Assembly (NCBI GenBank): GCA_036677685.1
Contig: JAVBWA010000008.1
Location: 62,001-126,000, forward strand
DNA from: JAQUBU01 sp036677685
Lineage (GTDB): Bacteria; Bacillota; Syntrophomonadia; Syntrophomonadales; Syntrophomonadaceae
DNA: 64,000 nucleotides
Direction: 5' to 3'
Part shown: piece after piece, positions 58,305 to 64,000 of the stretch
Position numbering within the stretch: position 1 is the stretch's first letter
Layout of the letters: every line of letters begins with the position of its first letter
Made by a program: the position numbers and the translations under genes
Notes under the pieces: generated by a model
Told to the model about the DNA's origin: nothing
The model's database searches: none
The model's input: only the letters and a program-made list of their open reading frames with translations

Positions 58305-58546
58305 TTTTAGCATTTTTCTATTTTTACCCCGTCACCCTGTGCTATTGCTCCATCTTAGCAAGCTTGGAATATATTTTTTGTTTTCCCGGATCAAGGGTAA
58401 AAGTTGCTAGCTGGGAGCAGGTTTTTATGTCTATCAGGGGTAGCGCGGCACTCTATTTCCAGAGCAATATAAGGGGAGTATTACATTTTTAGGTATGTCC
58501 GGATTTTGGATGTCATTTAAAAATTGATCTAAAAAGGAGATGTCAC

Positions 58547-59296
58547 ATGGAAAAGGATCGGAAAATTGCAGTTTTGATTGATGCTGATAATGTATCGGAC
58601 AAATATATAAAATATATATTTGATGAAATCTCTAACCATGGTACACCCACATATAAGAGGATTTACGGGGACTGGACAAAACCGCAATTGGCACCATGGA
58701 AGACGGTGCTACTTAATTACTCTATTTCTCCTATTCAACAATATGGCTATACAACAGGTAAAAATTCTACTGATGCTGCTTTAATAATTGATGCCATGGA
58801 TATACTCTATTCAAAAAATGTGGATGGTTTTTGCATTGTTTCAAGTGATAGTGATTTCACCAAGCTTGCTGCCCGCTTAAGAGAGGCTGGAATGTATGTT
58901 ATTGGCATGGGCGAAAAGAAAACGCCTAAGCCCTTTATAGCTGCCTGTGAGAAGTTTAAATATCTTGAAGTTCTAGCGACAATCCCTGAGAATCATTCTG
59001 AAACCAATGCCAGTGAAAGGGTAGAAAAGCAAGATATACCCAAAGAGGGCATGGCAAGTAAAGAAGAGCTAACAGAATCTATTAACATTATAATAAGGGA
59101 AACCTCAGACGAGGAGGGTTGGGCATTTTTGGGCGAAGTTGGTAATAGACTGAATAAGCGTTACCCGGATTTTGATACAAGGAACTACGGTTATTTAAAG
59201 TTAACCCCACTTATATCGTCCTTAACAAAATTCGAAATTCAATCAAGAAAAACTAGTAATCCAAATGTAAGGCATACATATGTTAAAAATAAATAA
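58547..59296 (+). CDS. NYN-domain RNase with C-terminal OST-HTH/LOTUS domain
   Basis: 249 aa. The PIN-like NYN domain has its acidic residues in VLIDADNVSDKYI, GKNSTDAALIIDAMD and VSSDSDFTKLAARLREAG, giving a metal-dependent ribonuclease site. The C-terminal LOTUS-like domain (GWAFLGEVGNRLNKRYPDFD, LSSLTKFEI-like end) is an RNA-binding module. AAGGAG ribosome binding site. It is the first gene of the looser, AT-richer region. Role in RNA turnover or defence unknown. Confidence 0.88.
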   Translation: MEKDRKIAVLIDADNVSDKYIKYIFDEISNHGTPTYKRIYGDWTKPQLAPWKTVLLNYSISPIQQYGYTTGKNSTDAALIIDAMDILYSKNVDGFCIVSSDSDFTKLAARLREAGMYVIGMGEKKTPKPFIAACEKFKYLEVLATIPENHSETNASERVEKQDIPKEGMASKEELTESINIIIRETSDEEGWAFLGEVGNRLNKRYPDFDTRNYGYLKLTPLISSLTKFEIQSRKTSNPNVRHTYVKNK

Positions 59297-59425
59297 TGCA
59301 GCTATTTAGCATCTCTTAATATGAATAAATATAAAGCGATTTTATCGATTTATTAGATCTTAAATACAAACTTTAGCTTATTTAAAAGAGATTTCATTTA
59401 ACTTCCTATAACTTCCTATTGGTAC

Positions 59426-59483
59426 TATAAAAGCACAAGTAATGAATCCGAATGAAAGGGTTTTTTGCTTGTGCTTATTTATA
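59426..59483 (+). terminator. Terminator of the NYN gene
   Basis: ATAAAAGCACAAG / CTTGTGCTTATTTAT stem with a 26-base loop. Its distance from the stop (130 bases) is long. Confidence 0.55.
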
Positions 59484-59896
59484 ATAAGGGGAGAAATGGC
59501 CTGGCGTGCTTCGCATTGGATTTCGCATCCGCTGGATAATCTGCCAGCCATCCTCTTTTTATGAGCATTCGGTTAAGCAGGTTGAAACCATTGAGGCTTT
59601 CGTGTAACTAACCAATATGAATGGGTAATAATTAAGGATGGATGCCAAGACAAATTTGGGGAGGTATTATCCATATTAATCGTTGTGTAGTCTGTTTAAG
59701 ATGCGCAAGATACGGTTGAATAAAGGAATACGGTATGAAGCTTCATTTTATCGATAATGTATAAAAATTTCAGAATAGAGAATAAATATCTTGATGATAA
59801 CTTGTTTCTATATTATGGTACTTGACTTAGTTGGTATTTCTAATCCAAACTATATTTTGGGCCAGTACTCTGTTAAATCTAATTCTTTGTATAAAT

Positions 59897-59993
59897 CGGC
59901 GAGGAAAATTTTCGTAGGACAAGGCGGAGGAATGAGTAATACTGGACGTATTGCGATTGACGACAACGCAGTAATATGAAAATTTAACCGAGA
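59897..59993. repeat. Candidate third inverted-repeat element
   Basis: AAATTTTCGTA (59906-59916) pairs with TATGAAAATTT (from 59974), one mismatch in 11, within wider arms containing CGGCGAGG and CCGAG. The inside, GGACAAGGCGGAGGAATGAG to CGATTGACGACAACGCAG, is GC-richer than its surroundings. Single copy in this window. Confidence 0.4.
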
Positions 59994-60049
59994 GAATATA
60001 TAGAATTAAGTTTAACAGAGTATAGGCTTTAATAGATGGGAGACAGAGT

Positions 60050-60433
60050 ATGGATATCACTAAAATAATGGAAAAATTGATTGAGTTTCGAGACGATCAA
60101 GATTTTAAACGCTTTCATACTACAAAAAATCTTACAATTTCTATCTGCATTCAAGCATCAAAGTTACTCGAAACCTTTCAATGGAGAGATGACGAAAAAA
60201 TTAAGCAAATTGTAAACAGTGAAAAGAAAGCTGAAATAGAAGAAAAGTTGGCTGACATTATGATATATCTAATGTATTTATGCAATAACCTAGACATTTC
60301 AGGTGATAGAATGGAAGCTAATATATATACTAGAATCATAAAAGAATCTTCGAATATGAAATTAACCCGTGAACCGGAAATATCACATAATATACCCACA
60401 GCCAAAATATATAGGTTTAATAATGAAGAGTAG
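60050..60433 (+). CDS. MazG-like protein with substituted catalytic acids
   Basis: 127 aa, all-alpha NTP pyrophosphohydrolase fold of the small MazG-like type (FRDDQDFKRFHTTKNL is the usual N-terminal block). The metal-binding motifs are altered: EASELLE reads QASKLLE (Gln35, Lys38) and EELAD reads EKLAD (Lys66), leaving only Asp69. It is therefore probably not an active pyrophosphatase. A short C-terminal tail (PTAKIYRFNNEE) is extra. GGGAG ribosome binding site; a strong terminator follows. Confidence 0.75.
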   Translation: MDITKIMEKLIEFRDDQDFKRFHTTKNLTISICIQASKLLETFQWRDDEKIKQIVNSEKKAEIEEKLADIMIYLMYLCNNLDISGDRMEANIYTRIIKESSNMKLTREPEISHNIPTAKIYRFNNEE

Positions 60434-60485
60434 GTACGCCGGAGATATTTCCACGTCATACAAGATTCTCCGGCGTACCTTTGAT
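60432..60485. terminator. Terminator between the MazG-like and HD-GYP genes
   Basis: Perfect stem GGTACGCCGGAG / CTCCGGCGTACC with TTTGATTTATT on the + side. It can serve both convergent genes. Confidence 0.8.
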
Positions 60486-60508
60486 TTATTCAGCTAGATC
60501 ACGCTGGC

Positions 60509-61072
60509 TCATTCCACAAACAATCTGTTTATATCAATACTTGTTAATATTTTGGTTAAATTGGGATCAAATTGGGTTCCCGAGCATCTCAGAATTTCCT
60601 GAGTGGCTTGGTTCGGCGTGAGATTTCGGGAACGGTATGTCCTGTTTGTAGTCATTGCATCAAATGCATCGGCAATACTGATTATTCTGGCGTAAATATT
60701 GATTGATTCACTTTTGATACCTTTAGGATATCCTTTCCCATTGTAATACTCGTGGTGAGAATGTATGCTCTCAATGACCTTAGATTCAAATTGATCACTG
60801 CTTAATATCCTTACCCCATATTCCGAATGCCTGCAGATTTCCTTCCATTCGTCATTGTTAAGCTTGCCCGGTTTATACAAGATATTTTTATCAATATTTA
60901 TTTTACCCAAGTCATGGAGTCGTGCAGCAATCACTAGTTGGTTTAATTCCATGGAACTCAAGGACACTTTTTGACCTATCTGATATGCAAATTCAGCTAC
61001 CCTGGTGCAGTGCAAATAGGTAGCATAGTCATAATCTCTTATCATTCTTAAATAATGAGGAACTCTATCCAC
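60509..61072 (-). CDS. Stand-alone HD-GYP domain protein
   Basis: 187 aa, barely more than the domain. His53-Asp54 (RLHDLGKI), RHSEYG and HHEYYNGKGYP (106-116) are intact, so cyclic-di-GMP hydrolysis is likely. No sensor domain is attached. GTG start with GGAGGGG 4 bases upstream. An overlapping ATG leads only to a few codons. Confidence 0.85.
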   Translation of the reverse strand: MDRVPHYLRMIRDYDYATYLHCTRVAEFAYQIGQKVSLSSMELNQLVIAARLHDLGKINIDKNILYKPGKLNNDEWKEICRHSEYGVRILSSDQFESKVIESIHSHHEYYNGKGYPKGIKSESINIYARIISIADAFDAMTTNRTYRSRNLTPNQATQEILRCSGTQFDPNLTKILTSIDINRLFVE

Positions 61073-61465
61073 ATTTCCCCTCCATAAATAAGCTGTATAT
61101 AGGTTTTATAAAACATGCAGATATGGTGTGCTAATAATTCCAAAGAAATGTGGAATTCAATAACATGATCCCGCAGATACCAAATATGGCTCCTTTTGGC
61201 AATAAAAAGGACAAACATAAGATAGATTGTAATTTGCATATCCCGCAGAAAATTGCTAATATGGCTATAAATGCATAGGTAGCTTTGATACTAAAGTGTA
61301 TTCGCATTTGGCATAAATTGTTAAGTTACCAGACAAGAAAATCCGTCTCAAAAAAGGCTATAATCGAAATACCGAAACTATTAATGGTTTTAGAACCATA
61401 ATTACTTCATGCCCCTATAATAAACGGTAATAGTTTGCAATTCCTGTCAAGTTCCGTAATGGGTG

Positions 61466-61505
61466 CTGACCAAGCAGCATATATTATCTTTTTGCCTCGT
61501 TATAA
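61466..61505 (+). repeat. Family 1 remnant, copy P
   Basis: Only the right end is recognisable: AGCAGCATATATTATCTTTT then TGCCTCGTTATAA. Confidence 0.5.
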
Positions 61506-61680
61506 TGTCAATACTGCATACAGTTTGCTATAACATAGTAAACCCTCTAATCATTGTTATCAAAACTCATTACTTGATTGTTTATGTTGAACACATTTGA
61601 GTTAGAAAGTCGTTAATTAAATTTCTATTAGTGTCAAAATAGTAAAAACGGTTAGTATTACTGTACCTTATTTACATTAT

Positions 61681-61701
61681 ATGTATAGTATTGTTATACG
61701 T
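61681..61701. promoter_or_regulatory. Possible XRE operator
   Basis: Inverted repeat ATGTATA-GTATTGT-TATACGT, one mismatch, ending two bases before the AAGGAGA ribosome binding site of the XRE gene. The position suits autoregulation. Confidence 0.35.
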
Positions 61702-61712
61702 CAAGGAGAAAA

Positions 61713-62231
61713 ATGCTTAATAAAGAGAAATTTGCAAACAGATTAAGAACTTTACGGCAAAGTAAAGAAATCTCAACCAGGAGCCTGGCTGCAGCTATAG
61801 GCCTAAAAAGTCATGGTGCAATTGCCCAATTTGAGAAAGGGACTTCACTCCCGGCTCTTGATACCTTGGTAAAAATAGCTGATTATTTTGACGTAACATT
61901 GGATTACCTGGTTGGCGTAACAGACACACAGCATTACATATATAAAAATGCGAAAAATAATTATGATTCTGAATTTCCATCCAAATTGACGGAATTACCT
62001 AGCTCAGCAGAAGCAAACGTAAAACAAGAAGCAAACGATAAGATGGTTGAACCCGAACTCGAACATAAGACAGAGGAATTGATTGTAGGTCTCGATGAGG
62101 AATCAATGACGGAACTACATAAATTCTTGCGGTATCTACATGCCCGCCAAACATTGGACAGGGAAGACGAAAAGTCGTGTGGATTGGACATAAAAGAAGT
62201 GGCAAATCCCCAAAAAGCTAGAAGCAGTTAA
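61713..62231 (+). CDS. XRE-family transcriptional regulator
   Basis: 172 aa. The N-terminal helix-turn-helix covers residues ~8-65 (LRTLRQSKEISTRSLAAAIG, then HGAIAQFEKGTSLPALDTL and YFDVTLDYLVGVTD), as in phage-type and SinR-like repressors. The C-terminal part is acidic and unfamiliar (VEPELEHKTEELIVGLDEES). AAGGAG ribosome binding site. Confidence 0.9.
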   Translation: MLNKEKFANRLRTLRQSKEISTRSLAAAIGLKSHGAIAQFEKGTSLPALDTLVKIADYFDVTLDYLVGVTDTQHYIYKNAKNNYDSEFPSKLTELPSSAEANVKQEANDKMVEPELEHKTEELIVGLDEESMTELHKFLRYLHARQTLDREDEKSCGLDIKEVANPQKARSS

Positions 62232-62585
62232 AGCTTTGGCGGTATCATGTCTAACCCGTATTCAGATAGAGAATGCTTAAAGCTCCCGTGTGTTGATTGA
62301 CCACCGTAGCATCGGAGGGTCACATATTGCAGGATTTGTTTTTGCCCTTAATTTCCTGCGCATGCTGATCTCAGGAGCATTGTTCCTGACTGTGCAGACA
62401 AAGTTAAAAAGTTCTACCCATCATTCATGCTCTTTATGATGGCTTCAGGATACGCCGGTTTGATGCTGACCGGCTCACTATCGCTGCTGATAATATCCGT
62501 CGTCCTTTGCGGTTTGGGGACCGGCAGGCTTCTTTCCGTATACAATCCTGCAAAATGGCGGCAATTTCTTATCCAAATTACTGCC
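62232..62585. pseudogene. Fragment of a major-facilitator-type transporter gene
   Basis: On the + strand, positions ~62283-62534 read as AGFVFALNFLRMLISGALFL, TVQTKLKKFYPSFMLFMMAS and GYAGLMLTGSLSLLIISVV with CGLGTG. This is the hydrophobic pattern of two or three MFS helices with a basic loop. There is no start signal, a stop lies just upstream, and the frame runs on into antisense feoB, so it is a remnant. Confidence 0.5.
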
Positions 62586-64000
62586 CTAGGCCCCGATTCC
62601 CAGCAAGAGACCGGTTCGGTAGACTACAAAAGATACCAACCAGGCCAGCATCAGGGTATAAGCCATGGTAAAAGCCGGCCATTTCCAGCCGTTGGTTTCC
62701 CGTTTCATAACTGCCAGAACCGCCAGGCAAGGAACATAGATCAAGGTAAAGATCATCAAAACATAAGCTGTCAGGGGGGTAAATCCCGATTGTTGCCTGG
62801 CCTTCGCGGCAAAACTATTCACACTGTCTGGTTCTTCTTCGGCAAAGACGTCATTATCTTCCATACTGTATAGAGTACCCATAGTACTGACTACTACTTC
62901 CTTAGCCCCCAAACCGCTTACCAGTGCCACCCCGGCTTTCCAGTCAAAACCCAAGGGAGCAATCAAGGGTTCGATAGCTTGGCCTACCTTCCCGGCATAG
63001 CTGTTTTCCAATTGAGCTGCGGGTGTTCCATAGGGCTGGCCTTGTTGATCAACGGTGGGAAAAGTAAACAGCCCCCACATCAGGATGGACATGGCAAGTA
63101 TTATAGTACCGGCTTTCTGCAGGTAGAGCCGGGTTCTTTCCCACATGTGGATAATAATGTTTTTCAGGGTCGGCCAACGGTATATGGGCAGTTCCATTAC
63201 AAAGGGTTCGGTTTCTCCGGGCAAGAGGAAAGTCCGAAAAACCCTGGCCATAATTATAGCCAGCATGATGCCGATGAGATAAATGGAAAACAGGACATTC
63301 CCACCAATTTCGGGTGAGAAAAAAGCGGCTATAAGCAAGGTATAAACCGGCAAACGGGCTCCGCAGCTCATCAAAGGGGCAACCAGCATTGTAACCAGCC
63401 GGTCCCGGGGGTTTTCCAAGGTACGCGTCGCCATCATAGCCGGCACTGTACAACCGAAGCCAATCAGCATGGGCACAAAGGATTTCCCGTGCAAGCCTGC
63501 GCGGTGCATGATATTGTCCATAACAAAAGCCGCCCGGGCCATGTAACCGCTGCCTTCCAGCAAGGCTATACCCAGGAAAAGCAGCAGGATGTTAGGCAAA
63601 AAGACCAGAACGCCGCCTACCCCGCCGATAATCCCCTCAACCAGCAAAGAACTCAACAGTCCTTCAGCCATATTAGCCTGTACCCACTCGCCCAGAGCCG
63701 ACACCCCTAAATCAATCCACTCCATCGGGGCAGCTCCCATAGTAAATGTCAACTGGAACAATAGCCACATTATACCCAGAAAAAGCGGTATACCCAGCAC
63801 CCGGTTCAAAAGTACATTATCAATTTTCTCGGTCAGGGATGCCCGGTCCAGAATACTGCTGTGGCAGGCTTCACGGCATACTCCGCGGACAAACGCATAA
63901 CGATCCTCAACCAGCAAGGTTTCAGGATCATCTCCAATCACATTTTTGATGCGCTGCCGGCTCTTTTCGATTTCGGTCCATAATATTTTGCCATTATTAA
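62586..64000 (-). CDS. feoB: Ferrous iron transporter B, distal part (5' end outside window)
   Basis: The frame is open through the right edge (NGKILWTEIEKSRQRIKNV precedes the first GTG), so the N-terminal GTPase is missing only because the window ends. What remains is the tail of the helical GDI-like region and the membrane core: LLVEDRYAFVRGVC, FGCTVPAMMATRTLENPRDR and APLMSCGARLPVYTLL (the two Gate motifs with Cys), then SGLGAKEVVVSTMGTLY. At least eight membrane helices. It imports Fe2+. Confidence 0.95.
   Translation of the reverse strand, partial: NNGKILWTEIEKSRQRIKNVIGDDPETLLVEDRYAFVRGVCREACHSSILDRASLTEKIDNVLLNRVLGIPLFLGIMWLLFQLTFTMGAAPMEWIDLGVSALGEWVQANMAEGLLSSLLVEGIIGGVGGVLVFLPNILLLFLGIALLEGSGYMARAAFVMDNIMHRAGLHGKSFVPMLIGFGCTVPAMMATRTLENPRDRLVTMLVAPLMSCGARLPVYTLLIAAFFSPEIGGNVLFSIYLIGIMLAIIMARVFRTFLLPGETEPFVMELPIYRWPTLKNIIIHMWERTRLYLQKAGTIILAMSILMWGLFTFPTVDQQGQPYGTPAAQLENSYAGKVGQAIEPLIAPLGFDWKAGVALVSGLGAKEVVVSTMGTLYSMEDNDVFAEEEPDSVNSFAAKARQQSGFTPLTAYVLMIFTLIYVPCLAVLAVMKRETNGWKWPAFTMAYTLMLAWLVSFVVYRTGLLLGIGA

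Larger units (their letters stand above)
59297..60049. other. 750-bp stretch without a clear gene
   Basis: It begins with the terminator of the NYN gene (59426-59483). A palindromic, repeat-like segment occupies 59897-59993. Between them, short frames at 59494 and 59791 have no convincing start signal or protein character. The sequence is AT-rich and may be decayed accessory DNA. Confidence 0.45.
61073..61712. other. 640-bp gap before the XRE gene
   Basis: AT-rich. It holds a hairpin at about 61374-61437 (AAACTATTA / TAATAGTTT, with ATGGTT / AACCAT inside the loop), a tail remnant of a family 1 element at 61466-61505 (ATCTTTTTGCCTCGTTATAA), and the XRE leader. No gene with a start signal was found. 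Confidence 0.45.

Noticed and set aside
61048..61239. 63-residue minus-strand frame upstream of the stand-alone HD-GYP gene
   Set aside because: Overlaps the HD-GYP start in another frame, has no ribosome binding site, and its composition is not protein-like.

Overview
The window reads as chromosome of an anaerobic, endospore-lineage Firmicute, most likely a fatty-acid-oxidising syntroph of the Syntrophomonas type. The reasons are strong AGGAGG-type ribosome binding sites with many TTG and GTG starts, a spoVAC-spoVAD-spoVAE operon, an SLH surface protein, a thiolase and crotonase of acyl-CoA metabolism, NADH-linked NuoE/NuoF/NuoG-type flavin/Fe-S enzymes, rubrerythrin, and a 2-hydroxyacyl-CoA dehydratase-type activase. 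The species name is an inference from gene content only.

Layout. 0-10 kb: a thiolase cut by the left edge, speD, two tandem membrane proteins with alkaline-phosphatase-like outer domains, trpS, a repeat-rich 1 kb stretch with a 52-residue membrane protein, a small hypothetical protein and rubrerythrin. 10-18 kb: a polyamine operon (pyruvoyl arginine decarboxylase, speE, speB), which with speD gives a full arginine-to-spermidine route; a LysR regulator; a minimal SufBC-like Fe-S assembly pair; a PrsA-type lipoprotein; gdhA. 18-29 kb: a NuoE-NuoF-(NuoG+GltD fusion) operon, then ylbF, ridA, a Ca2+/cation antiporter, a PHP phosphatase and a DUF1015 gene. 29-43 kb: a divergent crotonase, two surface proteins, a RACo-like ASKHA protein, RNase P RNA, HU, an HD-GYP protein, Nif3, TrmK and TrpB2. 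43-53 kb: a GalE-like epimerase, a TPP-riboswitch thiamine operon (thiD-thiM-thiE-HAD phosphatase-thiC), and a split activase system. 53-58 kb: the spoVA operon, a ParA-like protein without its P-loop lysine, a YibE/F protein and ModD. 58-62.6 kb: a looser, AT-richer stretch with NYN, MazG-like, HD-GYP and XRE genes and a transporter remnant. The window ends in the distal part of feoB.

The most unusual content lies between the genes. Family 1 (15 copies and a remnant) is a ~135-bp non-coding structured element: a GAAACTGC/GCAGTTTC hairpin followed by an AACGAGGCG ... CGCCTCGTT stem enclosing a variable core. It has two core types, an optional ~55-bp extra module at one fixed place, tandem copies, one copy nested in another, a paired change in the long stem, and two cases where its end supplies a gene's stop codon. 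Family 2 (six copies) sits at gene 3' ends; three copies are flanked by duplicated terminator hairpins (a perfect 25-bp direct repeat in one). Both look like non-autonomous mobile elements with conserved RNA/DNA structure, and no transposase for either is present here.
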